From Streptomyces sp. NRRL S-646 (GTDB taxonomy: Bacteria > Actinomycetota > Actinomycetes > Streptomycetales > Streptomycetaceae), in contig NZ_JODC01000005.1 of the NCBI RefSeq assembly GCF_000720765.1, forward strand, positions 720,316 to 784,315: DNA of 64,000 nucleotides. Direction: 5' to 3'. Of this stretch, positions 32,506 through 41,255 are shown piece by piece. The position numbers were made by a program, and so were the translations under genes. Position 1 is the stretch's first letter, and each line of letters opens with the position of its first letter. Under the pieces are notes generated by a model. The model saw only the letters and a list, made by a program, of their open reading frames with translations, did not search any database and was not told where the DNA came from.

Positions 32506-33531
32506 ATGCGCCGACGCACTCTTCTGGCGGGCATCACCGCAGGCCTGGTCGCCGCCGGAGCCGGTCCCGCCTTCGCGAGCGCCCGCCGTCCTGTCCTGCA
32601 CGTCCGCCCCGGCGACTCCGTCCAGGCGGCCGTGGACGCGGTGGACGGGCCCGGCCGCACGATCGTCGTGCACCCGGGGACGTACAGCGAGGTCGTCAAC
32701 CTCCCTGTCGGCAAAGGTGAGTTGACGATCCGCGGCGCCACCTGCGACCCCCGCGACACCGTCATCGTCTTCGACCACGCGAACGGCACGAAGAAGCCCG
32801 ACGGAACGACGTACGGGACACCGGGCTCCGCCACCTTCACCTCCGCGGCCCCCGGGCTGACCGTCCGCGACCTGACCCTCGCCAACGACTGGCTGCGCGC
32901 CGACCACCCGGACATCACCGGCACCCAGGCCGTTGCCGCGTACGTGACGGGTGACCGGTCGAGCTTCGAGAACGTCCGGCTCCTGGCCCACCAGGACACC
33001 CTCTTCGTCGACACGACCGCACTCGACACCTTCGACCGGCAGTACTTCCGCCACTGCTACATCGAGGGCGACGTCGACTTCGTCTTCGGGCGGGCGACCG
33101 CCGTGTTCGAGGAGTGCCACTTCCACACGCTGCAGCGGGACGTGACCTTCACGCCCAAGGGCATGGTCTTCGCCCCCTCCACCGCCCGCGCCAACCCGCA
33201 CGGGATCCTCGCCGTCCGCTCCCGCATCACCTCCGGCGCCGAGGACGGGGCGTACAAGCTGGCGCGGCCCTGGGTGCCGTCGTACGAGACGACTGCCTGG
33301 CCGTCCCTCGTCGTCCGGGACACCCGGATCGGGTCCGGCATCGACCCGGCCGCGCCCTACGTCAACATGCGGGACGCCTATCCCTGGCAGACCATGCGGT
33401 TCGGGGAGTACCGCAACACGGGCCCAGGAGCAGTGGTCACGGTTCCGGAGAACCGTCCTCAATTCACCGTGGATGAGGCGCGGTTGCACACCCGGGAGAC
33501 GTACCTCGGCGACTGGCGGCCCTGTGCGTAG
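32506..33531 (+). CDS. Pectinesterase (CE8), second copy
   Basis: A 341-residue exported pectinesterase with a short Arg-rich signal (MRRRTLLAGITAGLVAAGAG). It keeps GTQAVAAYVTGDRSSF, LLAHQDTLFVDT, IEGDVDFVFGRATAVFEEC and YKLARPWVP. It is about 60% like the gene directly upstream, so a tandem duplicate. The ATG at 32506 is placed by AAGGAGGAG, which lies in the 3' end of the upstream gene, implying translational coupling. It is followed at once by a type A repeat. Confidence 0.92.
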   Translation: MRRRTLLAGITAGLVAAGAGPAFASARRPVLHVRPGDSVQAAVDAVDGPGRTIVVHPGTYSEVVNLPVGKGELTIRGATCDPRDTVIVFDHANGTKKPDGTTYGTPGSATFTSAAPGLTVRDLTLANDWLRADHPDITGTQAVAAYVTGDRSSFENVRLLAHQDTLFVDTTALDTFDRQYFRHCYIEGDVDFVFGRATAVFEECHFHTLQRDVTFTPKGMVFAPSTARANPHGILAVRSRITSGAEDGAYKLARPWVPSYETTAWPSLVVRDTRIGSGIDPAAPYVNMRDAYPWQTMRFGEYRNTGPGAVVTVPENRPQFTVDEARLHTRETYLGDWRPCA

Positions 33532-33645
33532 GCGCTCCGCTGGTTGTGCCGCCATGGACCGTCGGTCGCCTGCGGGCCCGTCGTGGCTGGTCGCGCCCCG
33601 TGGCGGAGCCGCATATCGATACAGCACCGCGCCCCTTCGGGGCGC
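33532..33645 (+). repeat. Interspersed repeat, type A (full copy)
   Basis: Starts GCGCTCCGC directly after the pectinesterase stop, then CCGTCGTGGCTGGTCGCGCC, GGCGGAGCCGCATATCGATA, CAGCACCGCGCCCCTTCGGG. It lies across the 5' end of the next open frame. Confidence 0.8.
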
Positions 33646-34735
33646 GGCCCCGCAGACCGCCGAGGCCGCCGACCTCGTCGACGGCAACCTTCCCGACTTC
33701 CACCAAGCCCTCATGGACGAGCTCGACTTCCCCCTCGCCTGGGGGACTTCCCCCCTCCACGACTTCCCCGCCTGGCGCCGCACCGCCCGCGCCAAAGCCG
33801 AGGAGCACCTCCTCGTCGCACGGCAGGACGGGACACCGTACGCGCCCGAGTTCGGTGAAAGCAGTCAAGGTGACGGTTTCACACGGGAGTTGGTCACGCT
33901 CTCCCTCACGCGCTACGACCGCGTCCGCGCCGCGCTGCTCACCCCGCACGGCACCGGCCCCTTCCCCGCCGTACTCCTCCTGCACGACCACGGAGCCAGG
34001 TTCGACATCGGGAAGGAGAAACTCGTCCGGCCCTGGTACGACGACACCCGTCTCGCCTCGGCGCAGGCCTGGGCCGACAAGTACTTCAGCGGCCGCTTCG
34101 TCGGCGACGAACTGGCCCGCCTCGGCCATGTCGTCCTCTGCGTGGACGCGCTCGGCTGGGGCGACCGCGGCCCGGTCGTCTACGACCGGCAGCAGGCCCT
34201 CGCCTCCAACCTCTACAACCTCGGCTCCTCCCTCGCCGGACTCATGGCCCGCGAGGACGCCCGGGCCGCCGGGTTCCTGGCCGGTCTCGACCATGTGGAC
34301 GCACGCCGGGTCGCGGCCGTCGGGTTCTCCATGGGCGCCTACCGCGCCTGGCAGACGGCCGCGCTGACCGACGACATCGCCGCCGCGGCCTGCGTCTGCT
34401 GGATGACCGGCCTGAAGGAAATGATGGTGCCCGGCAACAACACGCTGCGCGGGCAGTCCTCGTACTACATGCTGCGTCCCGGGCTCGCCCGGTATCTCGA
34501 CATCCCCGACGTGGCGAGCATCGCCGCACCCCGGCCGATGCTGTTCTTCAACGGCGGGCTCGACCCGCTCTTCCCCGCCGACGGCGTCCGCACGGCTCAC
34601 GAGAAGCTGCGCGCCGTCTGGCGCTCCCGCCACGCCGAGGAGCGGTTGCACCTCAGGACCTGGTCCGACCTGGGCCATGTCTTCGTCGACCGCATGCAGG
34701 ACGAGGTCTTCAGCCGGCTCGACACCGTCCTCTGA
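33554..34735 (+). CDS. Dienelactone-hydrolase/acetyl-esterase-like alpha/beta hydrolase, 5' end disrupted
   Basis: A cytosolic alpha/beta hydrolase whose recognisable part begins near 33670 (LVDGNLPDFHQALMDELDFP). Conserved features are LLHDHGARFDIGKEKLVRPW, nucleophile Ser in VGFSMGAYRAW, Asp in FFNGGLDPLFPADG and His in WSDLGHVF. The family includes esterases of plant-polymer loci. The frame runs into a type A repeat at its 5' end. ATG 33554 (inside the repeat) and ATG 33713 (MDELDFPLAW) are the candidate starts; neither has a ribosome site. The native start has probably been replaced by the repeat, so expression is uncertain. Confidence 0.75.
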   Translation: MDRRSPAGPSWLVAPRGGAAYRYSTAPLRGAAPQTAEAADLVDGNLPDFHQALMDELDFPLAWGTSPLHDFPAWRRTARAKAEEHLLVARQDGTPYAPEFGESSQGDGFTRELVTLSLTRYDRVRAALLTPHGTGPFPAVLLLHDHGARFDIGKEKLVRPWYDDTRLASAQAWADKYFSGRFVGDELARLGHVVLCVDALGWGDRGPVVYDRQQALASNLYNLGSSLAGLMAREDARAAGFLAGLDHVDARRVAAVGFSMGAYRAWQTAALTDDIAAAACVCWMTGLKEMMVPGNNTLRGQSSYYMLRPGLARYLDIPDVASIAAPRPMLFFNGGLDPLFPADGVRTAHEKLRAVWRSRHAEERLHLRTWSDLGHVFVDRMQDEVFSRLDTVL

Positions 34736-34761
34736 ACCACCGTCCTGTGCACCATCCCTCC

Positions 34762-34821
34762 ACCCGCACGACAACCCGCACGACAACCCGCACGACAACC
34801 CCCACGAGAACCCGCACGAGA
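34762..34821 (+). repeat. 12-bp tandem repeat (5 units) in PL9 leader
   Basis: Five units of ACCCGCACGACA/ACCCGCACGAGA with few changes, ending 15 bp before the PL9 ATG and next to its AAAGGA ribosome site. It lies outside any convincing gene. Confidence 0.85.
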
Positions 34822-34836
34822 AAGGAACCGCTCTCC

Positions 34837-35949
34837 ATGTCTCGTCGTACCGCACTCGCCACCCTGGCGACCCTCGCCCTGGGCGCCGGTCTCGCCGTAC
34901 TCCCCACCCAGGCCCAGGCCGCCACGGTGGTCGTCAGCAACTCGACCGACCTGTCCAACGCCATCAAGAACGCCACCGCCGGCACCGTCATCCAGGTCCG
35001 CGGCGGCACCTACTACCCCACGGCCACCCTGCAGTCCACGGCCAACGGCACCTCCTCCTCACCGGTCACGCTCACCGCGTACGGCTCGGAGACGGTCAAG
35101 ATCGACGGCTCCTCGCTGCCCTCCGGCTCCTGGATCTTCAAACTGACCGCGGACTACTGGAACGTCTCCAACATCACCTTCCAGAACTCCCCGGACAGCG
35201 CGGTCGTCTGCCAGTCCTGCACCGGCACCAACTGGAACAACATCAAGACCATCAACGGCGGCGACTCCGGCTTCACGCTCACCGGCGACGGCACGGTCGA
35301 CAACACCGTCAAGAACCTGGACAGTTACGGCAACTACGACGCCGCGGGCCACGGCCAGAACGCGGACGGCGTCGCCATCAAGTTCGGCTCCGGCACCGGC
35401 AACCTGGTCACCGGCGCGCGTCTCTACAACAACTCCGACGACGGCATCGACCTCTGGTCCTTCTCCTCGCCGGTCACCATCGAGCACTCCTGGTCCTTCG
35501 GCAACGGCGTCAACCGCTGGGGCGACTCCGCCTTCGAGGGCAACGGCAACGGCTACAAGCTGGGCGGCAACGGCAAGGTCGTCGCCCACGTCGTCAACAA
35601 CTCCGCCGCCTGGGGCAACGCAGGAAACGGCTTCACCGAGAACTCCAACACCGGCTCGATCGTCATCAACCGCACCACGGCCTACGCCAACGGCAAGTGG
35701 GGCTACTACTTCGCCACCAGCTCCGCCAAGCTCGGCAAGAACCTCGCGGTGAGCAACGGCAGCGGGTCGGTCACCAAGGGCTCCGCGGTCACCTCGTCCG
35801 GCAACAACTGGGACTCCGGGATCTCGACACCGGCCTTCAAGTCGACGGACGCGAGCAGCACCTACAACGCCCGCAGCTCCAGCGGCACCCTGCCCGCGAC
35901 GACGTTCCTGACGACGGGGAGCACGACCATCGGGGCGACGATGAACTGA
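34837..35949 (+). CDS. Pectate lyase-like beta-helix protein, PL9 family (copy 1)
   Basis: A 370-residue exported protein with a Sec signal (AQAQA-AT) and a single right-handed beta-helix domain: GTVIQVRGGTYYPTATLQST, GGDSGFTLTGDG, HGQNADGVAIKFGSGTGN, NNSDDGIDLWSFSSPVTIEH, GNGNGYKLGG. The NADG and DDGIDLW segments carry the acidic calcium-binding residues and the GYKLGG lysine is the likely catalytic base, as in PL9 pectate lyases. ATG 34837 follows AAAGGA. A close paralogue lies at 38172-39326. Confidence 0.9.
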   Translation: MSRRTALATLATLALGAGLAVLPTQAQAATVVVSNSTDLSNAIKNATAGTVIQVRGGTYYPTATLQSTANGTSSSPVTLTAYGSETVKIDGSSLPSGSWIFKLTADYWNVSNITFQNSPDSAVVCQSCTGTNWNNIKTINGGDSGFTLTGDGTVDNTVKNLDSYGNYDAAGHGQNADGVAIKFGSGTGNLVTGARLYNNSDDGIDLWSFSSPVTIEHSWSFGNGVNRWGDSAFEGNGNGYKLGGNGKVVAHVVNNSAAWGNAGNGFTENSNTGSIVINRTTAYANGKWGYYFATSSAKLGKNLAVSNGSGSVTKGSAVTSSGNNWDSGISTPAFKSTDASSTYNARSSSGTLPATTFLTTGSTTIGATMN

Positions 35950-36068
35950 GCGGTACCGATCCGGAACCGTCCCGTCCAGAGCGCTTGACCCGTTTTTTGC
36001 CCGTCGAAGAGATATCGATCAGGCAACGGGTCTCGCGCCCGCCGGGGTGACGCGCGTAGAAACCTGTC

Positions 36069-36866
36069 ATGCATAAGTCACTGCGTATCGCGGCGCTCGC
36101 CGCAGCGTGTGCCCTCGCCGGCGGCGCCCTCTACGGCGCCGGCGCGGCCACGGCCGGCCAGTCCACGGCCAACTCCACCCACGAGCCGTACAACATCGGG
36201 CTCCTGGTGAAGGACATCGACACCTACTACGGCACCACGGCCGATGCGGGCGGCGTGTACCAGGCGTCCCCGGACAGCCCGTACGCCAAGGACCTGGCGC
36301 GGATCGACTCGGCCGCCCGCAGGTACATAAACCAGGCCGCCCGCAAGGCGCACCACCGGGGCGAGAAGCCCGCGGTGGTCTTCGACATCGATGACACGCT
36401 GCTGCTCAGCCTCGACTACGAGAAGCGCTACAACTACACGTACAACCCGACCACCTGGGCCGACTACGTGAACAAGGCCGACCGTCCGGGCGTGTTCGGC
36501 ACCGCCGAGCTGGTCCAGTACGCGGAGAAGAAGGGCGTCGAGGTCTTCTACAACTCGGGTCTGAGCGAGGCGCAGCGCACCGCCGCCGTCGAAAACCTGA
36601 AGAAGATCGGCGCCGATGTGAACCTCGACGCCGACCACATGTTCCTCAAGGACAAGGCCAACCCTCCGGCCTACCTGAGTGCCTGCGCCACCCCGGGCGC
36701 CTGGACCTGCACGACCGTGCAGTACAAGTCCGGCACCCGCAAGCACATCGAGGACGACCTCGGGTACGAGATCGTCGCCAACTTCGGCGACCAGTACTCG
36801 GACCTGGACGGCGGCTACGCCGACCGCACGTACAAGATCCCGAACCCGACGTACTTCGTGTCCTGA
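36069..36866 (+). CDS. Exported HAD-superfamily acid phosphatase
   Basis: A 265-residue secreted phosphatase (Sec signal, Ala-rich, cleavage near ATA-GQ) of the acid-phosphatase class B/vegetative storage protein type. Motif I VVFDIDDTLLLSLDYE holds the nucleophile and acid Asp; motif II lies in VFYNSGLSEAQR; motif III lysine and aspartates lie in YKSGTRKHIEDDLGYEIVANFGDQYSDLDGG region. It probably scavenges phosphate from organic esters. It lies between two pectin genes but has no link in function. No strong ribosome site precedes the ATG. Confidence 0.88.
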   Translation: MHKSLRIAALAAACALAGGALYGAGAATAGQSTANSTHEPYNIGLLVKDIDTYYGTTADAGGVYQASPDSPYAKDLARIDSAARRYINQAARKAHHRGEKPAVVFDIDDTLLLSLDYEKRYNYTYNPTTWADYVNKADRPGVFGTAELVQYAEKKGVEVFYNSGLSEAQRTAAVENLKKIGADVNLDADHMFLKDKANPPAYLSACATPGAWTCTTVQYKSGTRKHIEDDLGYEIVANFGDQYSDLDGGYADRTYKIPNPTYFVS

Positions 36867-36876
36867 CCCGTCCTGC

Positions 36877-37932
36877 TCAGCCGTACGTCCTGAGCAGCCG
36901 CTCGTACTCGGCCCCCGTCACCGGCATCACCGTGCCGTGGCGGGGGCTGGCGGGCAGTTCGTAGTCCGTGGACATGGTCCACTTGCCCGAGGCGAGATCG
37001 GTGGTCTCGAAGGGTACGTAGCCGCGCAGGCCGTACTCGTCGATGAACAGGTACCACTTCTTCTCGGTGTTGGACTTGAACACGGTCGGCCCCTCGCCCC
37101 GCTGGATGGAGCCGCTGCCGATGCAGTCGGAGACGAAGTCGTACTCGGTCGAGGTGAGGGCCTTCGACTTCTCGCCGGTGATGAACTTCGAGCACGGCGA
37201 GCTGGACGACGGGTCACGCTCGTCCTTGGTGTAGCGGTAGTAGGTGTCCTCGTACTTCACGACCGTCGAGTCGATCACCGAGTAGCCCGGGTCGTCCCAG
37301 ACCTTCGGCTTGCTGAAGGTGCGGAAGTCCTTCGTCGTGGCGTACAGCATCTTGTTGTACGTCGATCCCGTGTGGTCCGGGTCGTCGTCGGCGTACAGCT
37401 TCGACGCCCAGAAGACGACGTGCTCATGCAGCGCGTCGTCCCAGTACGCCTCCGGGGCCCAGGTGTTGCCCGCGTTGTCGGGGGCGACCCTGACCAGGCG
37501 CTGGTTGGTCCAGTGGACCAGGTCGGTGGAGTCCCAGATCATGATCGACTTGCTGCCGTGCCGCTGGACGTAGTCCCAGCTGCCGCTGCTGTTGTTGTAC
37601 ATCCGCAGGTCGGTGGCGATCAGATAGAACTTGTCGCCCTTGGGGGAGCGCATCACGAACGGGTCGCGCAGGCCCTTCTCGCCGATCGTCGACGTCAGGA
37701 CCGGCTTGCCCTGGTTCAGCTCGCGCCAGTGCAGCGGGTCGTTGCCGCGGCTGAGGGCGTAGCGGATCTGCTCGCCGTCCGCGGTGCCCTCGCCGGTGAA
37801 GTAGGCGAAGAGATACCCGGCGTACTTGGGGTGCTTCACGGGTGGGGCTCCTGAGTGCGCGGTGCCGGGCGGTGCGGTGAACAGGCCGAGGAGGAGAGCG
37901 AGGCAGGCGACGAGCACGGCTCTGGGACGCAT
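36877..37932 (-). CDS. Exported GH43 glycosidase, probable alpha-L-arabinofuranosidase
   Basis: A 351-residue secreted family 43 enzyme (signal to GTAHS). It opens KYAGYLFAYFTGEGTADGEQ, then GLRDPFVMRSPKGDKFYLIA with the catalytic Asp, NTWAPEAYWDDALHEHVVFW with the acid Glu, and YSVIDSTVVKYEDTYYRYTK with the modulating Asp. This form is common for arabinan- or galactan-side-chain enzymes, so it should strip arabinose (or galactose) from pectin outside the cell. It is convergent with the phosphatase (10 bp between ends) and divergent from the second PL9 gene. Confidence 0.88.
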   Translation of the reverse strand: MRPRAVLVACLALLLGLFTAPPGTAHSGAPPVKHPKYAGYLFAYFTGEGTADGEQIRYALSRGNDPLHWRELNQGKPVLTSTIGEKGLRDPFVMRSPKGDKFYLIATDLRMYNNSSGSWDYVQRHGSKSIMIWDSTDLVHWTNQRLVRVAPDNAGNTWAPEAYWDDALHEHVVFWASKLYADDDPDHTGSTYNKMLYATTKDFRTFSKPKVWDDPGYSVIDSTVVKYEDTYYRYTKDERDPSSSSPCSKFITGEKSKALTSTEYDFVSDCIGSGSIQRGEGPTVFKSNTEKKWYLFIDEYGLRGYVPFETTDLASGKWTMSTDYELPASPRHGTVMPVTGAEYERLLRTYG

Positions 37933-38040
37933 GGGCAGTCCTGTCGGAGTGTGGGGGTTTCTGTTGGGGGATGCGGCGCCCTCGGAGTGTCATCAGCGGG
38001 AAACGGCACGTCAACAGGTGAGCGGGGGGCGGGAGTCAGT

Positions 38041-38059
38041 GAAAGTTTCGCTTGCTTTC
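38041..38059 (+). promoter_or_regulatory. Candidate sugar-repressor box before PL9 copy 2
   Basis: GAAAGTTTCGCTTGCTTTC: its first 10 bp (GAAAGTTTCG) are the complement of CGAAACTTTC, which I recall as the core of LacI-type repressor boxes before Streptomyces xylanase and pectinase genes. It also forms a GAAAG/CTTTC inverted pair. It lies about 112 bp before the gene. Confidence 0.45.
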
Positions 38060-38171
38060 GGGGAGACGCGGCAACCTCTTCCGGTCACGGCGGCGACTGG
38101 CTTTCAGAAACGGGCCGGCGAGGGCCCCTCCGGCCCCGTTTCGCTCCCACTCCCTAGGAAAGGAACGCCCA

Positions 38172-39326
38172 GTGCGACTCAGCACCGGACGCCACCGCAG
38201 GACGCGCACGCTCTCGATCGCCGCGGCGGTGGCCCTCTCCGCCGGGGTCGGCGGCGTCTACCTCGGCCTCTCGGGCGGCGGCGCCGAGGCCGCCGCGACG
38301 ACGGTCACCGTGTCCTCCACGGCCCATCTGGAGTCGGCCGTGAAGAACGCCGCCGCGGGCACCGTCATCCAGGTCCGCGGCGGCACGTACTATCCGACGG
38401 CCACCCTCAAGTCCACGGCCGGCGGCACCGCTTCGAACCGCATCACGCTGCGGGCGTACGGCAGCGAGAAGGTGAGGATCGACGGCTCCAAGCTGCCCGC
38501 CGGGTCCTGGCTCACCGGGATCTACGGCAGCTACTGGACGGTCCAGAACCTCACCTTCCAGCACTCCCCGGCCCAGGGCCTCGTCGTCACCTCGTCCACC
38601 GGGGGCGTCTTCAAGAACCTGGTCACCGCGAACAACGGCGACTCCGGGTTCACGCTGCGCGGCGACAACACCGTCGACAACCTCGTGCAGAACCTGGACA
38701 GTTACGGCAACTACGACCCCGCCGGGCACGGCCAGAACGCCGACGGCATCGCCATCAAGTTCGGCTCGGGCACGGGCAACAAGGTCACCGGCGCCCGCCT
38801 GTACAACAATTCCGACGACGGGCTCGACCTGTGGCAGTTCTCCTCGCCGGTCACCATCGAGCACTCCTGGGCGTACGGCAACGGCAGGAACCGCTGGAAC
38901 GACTCCGCCTTCGAGGGCAACGGCAACGGGTTCAAACTGGGTGGCGGGGGCGTCGCCGTCGCGCACGTCGTCAACAACAACGCGGCCTGGGACAACACGC
39001 TCAACGGGTTCACCGAGAACTCCAACACCGGGGCGATCGTGCTGAACCGCAACACGGCGTACGCCAATGCGCAGGCCGGGTTCTACTTCGCCACCGGTAA
39101 GGCACGGTTGGCCCGCAACCTCGCGGTGAGCGACAAGGGCGGGCTGGACAAGCTGGGTCCGAAGACCGTCTCCGCGGCGAACAACTGGGACGGCGGGGTG
39201 GGTACGCCGGCCTTCAGATCGACGGATGCCACTTCGGCCTACGGCGTCCGCAAGCCGAACGGCTCACTGCCCGCGACGACCTTCCTCACCACGGGCTCGA
39301 CGACCATCGGCTCGACGATGAACTGA
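38172..39326 (+). CDS. Pectate lyase-like beta-helix protein, PL9 family (copy 2)
   Basis: A 384-residue exported paralogue of 34837-35949 with the same fold marks: GTVIQVRGGTYYPTATLKST, GDSGFTLRGDNTVDNLVQNL, HGQNADGIAIKFGSGTGNK, NNSDDGLDLWQFSSPVTIEH, GNGNGFKLGG. Both copies end TTFLTTGSTTIG(A/S)TMN. The start at GTG 38172 is set by AAAGGAACG. The signal includes RRTRTLSIAAAVALSAG with an AEAAA-type cleavage site. It is followed by a strong terminator. Confidence 0.9.
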   Translation: MRLSTGRHRRTRTLSIAAAVALSAGVGGVYLGLSGGGAEAAATTVTVSSTAHLESAVKNAAAGTVIQVRGGTYYPTATLKSTAGGTASNRITLRAYGSEKVRIDGSKLPAGSWLTGIYGSYWTVQNLTFQHSPAQGLVVTSSTGGVFKNLVTANNGDSGFTLRGDNTVDNLVQNLDSYGNYDPAGHGQNADGIAIKFGSGTGNKVTGARLYNNSDDGLDLWQFSSPVTIEHSWAYGNGRNRWNDSAFEGNGNGFKLGGGGVAVAHVVNNNAAWDNTLNGFTENSNTGAIVLNRNTAYANAQAGFYFATGKARLARNLAVSDKGGLDKLGPKTVSAANNWDGGVGTPAFRSTDATSAYGVRKPNGSLPATTFLTTGSTTIGSTMN

Positions 39327-39382
39327 AGCCCACGACGATGAACTGAAGCACACGGGGACAAGCTGAAGCCCCCGAAGGAAAA

Positions 39383-39410
39383 CGCCCCGCCGGTCGTCAC
39401 CGGCGGGGCG
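39383..39410. terminator. Bidirectional terminator, PL9 copy 2 and PL4
   Basis: CGCCCCGCCGGT - CGTC - ACCGGCGGGGCG, a perfect 12-bp stem, followed by TTCTTCT on the plus strand and by TTTTCC on the minus strand. It separates convergent genes. Confidence 0.88.
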
Positions 39411-39433
39411 TTCTTCTGCTGACCGAGGGGGGC

Positions 39434-41116
39434 TCAGGTCAGCAGGTCCAGGCAGTCGAACGACGTGCCGGCGCTGAGATAGGCCGTGCCGCCCGAACCG
39501 CTCACGATGTTGATCTTCAGCACGTTGTACTGGGAGGTGTCCGTCTTCCACGCACTACTAGGGACGTTGAAAGTGAAGGTGTGGTTGTTTCCACGGTAGG
39601 AGCCCGTGGTGAGGGAACGAGTCGAGGGCTGTGTGGGTGCTGTGGGAATGGCCGAAACCCAGTCGTTCACGGTCACCCGCGGCCGCCCGCCGGCGAACGC
39701 GTCCGTCACCCCGACCCGCAGCGTGTGCGCGGCCGCGGCTTGCGCCTTGGTCAGCTTGAAGTGGACCAGGATGCCGTCGTTGACGTCCTTCCACATGTAC
39801 GCCGGGAAGGATGCGGCCTCGCCGCCGCTGCCGATGGTGACGTTGCCGGTCCACTTGTCCGCGCGGCCGTCGGAGGGATGCGCGTACGTCATCAGCTCGG
39901 CGTTCTTGAACTCGCCGGGCGTGCCGTCCCAGTCGCCGAGCCGCCAGACGGCGGAGGCGGCGGACGGGTCACCGGTGATGCTCAGGCTGTGCAGGGACGT
40001 CGTACCGCCCGCCGTCACCTTCACCGACTCGGTGTGCACGGCGAGTTCGCCCTTGTAGACGGTCAGGGTGTACGTCCCCGGGAGCATCCCCTTGCAGGAG
40101 AAGGCGCCGGTTCCGGCCGCGGCCTTCGCCCAGTACTGCGCGTCCGTGTTGGCGAAGCCCACGGTGTAGGGGTACTTGGCGTCCATGCCCTTCAGCCCGA
40201 CGCCCGCCACCTTGCCGCGGCCCGCCCTGCCGACCCAGCCGGTGATGCCGAGCCCGTCCACCCATGAGGTGTCCAGGTTCGCATGGGAGAGCGAGGAGGC
40301 AGGGGCGCCGCCGTCGGTGAGGGCGATGACGTAGGGGCCCTGGAGGCCGAAGCGCTCCGCCTCCGTCTGGGCCTCGTTGTAGTGCAGGATCTCGTACAGG
40401 CCCGCGCCGCCGTCGTTCGAGTGCCGCAGCAGCGAGCGGTAGAAGGGGCCGCCGGACGCCTTCTCGTGGTTGGAGCGGACCATCCAGAGGCCGACCGAGC
40501 CGGTGGTGAAGCCGACGTGGTCGTAGTCGATGGTGCGCTTGCCCGAGTAGTGCTTGGAGTGGGTCGTGCCGTCCGGATGCCGCCAGACGTCACCGGCCTC
40601 GATGATCTTGTCCGTGGTCGAGTTCCAGGCGTCCGAGCCCGTGTTGGGGAACATCCCCGGCTTGAGGCGGACGATGTAGCGGGTCGCGGTGAAGGAGGCG
40701 TCCTTCTTGTCCGTCCACAGGTAGACGTTGTTCTGGCCGCTGCGGGCCGCGTACCACTGGGTGATCGCACCGTGCACGACCTTGATCAGGATCGTCGGGC
40801 CCGACTGCCTGATCGTGACTTCGGATGCCCCGAGCCCCGACTCGACGTGCGAGTGCTTGCCGCCGTAGCCCTCGTACTCCTTGCCCTTGTAGACGAGGGA
40901 CGTGAGGTCGCCGGTCGTCTTGGAGACCTTGAAGACCAGGGAGGAGCCCGTGTCGACGACGTAGTTCCTGCCGTCGTCCTTGTAGCCGAAGGCCGCGGCG
41001 GACGCGGCCGACAGCAGGCCGGCGCCTCCCGCCATGGCGGCGCCGGTGGCGGCGACGCCGAGCGCGGAGGCCCCGAGCACCCGGCGGCGGGTGAGCTGTC
41101 TCTTGTGCGTGCTCAA
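39434..41116 (-). CDS. Rhamnogalacturonan lyase (PL4 type)
   Basis: A 560-residue exported enzyme with a Tat signal (TRRRVLGASALGVAATGAAM). Residues 45-290 form the catalytic super-sandwich (RNYVVDTGSSLVFKVSKTTG, GDVWRHPDGTTHSKHYSGKR, VGLWMVRSNHEKASGGPFYR, which includes the likely Lys/His active-site region). Residues 300-380 look like a fibronectin-like domain (GKGMLPGTYTLTVYKGEL type) and the rest (AVWRLGDWDGTPGEFKN onward) like a carbohydrate-binding jelly roll ending SAGTSFDCLDLLT. This order matches PL4 rhamnogalacturonan endolyases. It should cut the rhamnose-galacturonate backbone. Single gene, ending at a shared terminator. Confidence 0.9.
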   Translation of the reverse strand: MSTHKRQLTRRRVLGASALGVAATGAAMAGGAGLLSAASAAAFGYKDDGRNYVVDTGSSLVFKVSKTTGDLTSLVYKGKEYEGYGGKHSHVESGLGASEVTIRQSGPTILIKVVHGAITQWYAARSGQNNVYLWTDKKDASFTATRYIVRLKPGMFPNTGSDAWNSTTDKIIEAGDVWRHPDGTTHSKHYSGKRTIDYDHVGFTTGSVGLWMVRSNHEKASGGPFYRSLLRHSNDGGAGLYEILHYNEAQTEAERFGLQGPYVIALTDGGAPASSLSHANLDTSWVDGLGITGWVGRAGRGKVAGVGLKGMDAKYPYTVGFANTDAQYWAKAAAGTGAFSCKGMLPGTYTLTVYKGELAVHTESVKVTAGGTTSLHSLSITGDPSAASAVWRLGDWDGTPGEFKNAELMTYAHPSDGRADKWTGNVTIGSGGEAASFPAYMWKDVNDGILVHFKLTKAQAAAAHTLRVGVTDAFAGGRPRVTVNDWVSAIPTAPTQPSTRSLTTGSYRGNNHTFTFNVPSSAWKTDTSQYNVLKINIVSGSGGTAYLSAGTSFDCLDLLT

Positions 41117-41255
41117 GGGGCGAATTCCCGTCGTACTTGAATGTTCACTCAGCTGCAGGTGAAGAGGAAGTCTGCTGCTTCCTGGTTGCCGCCGCCGAGG
41201 AACGGGTTGCCGCCCTCTTCAAGATTTTTTGCGCGAGATTCCGTGCAGGCCCCTT

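Noticed and set aside
34762..34821. CRISPR or protein-coding N-terminal extension of PL9
   Set aside because: No spacers, and the 12-bp units would encode a Thr/Arg stretch before a normal signal peptide that has its own ribosome site.
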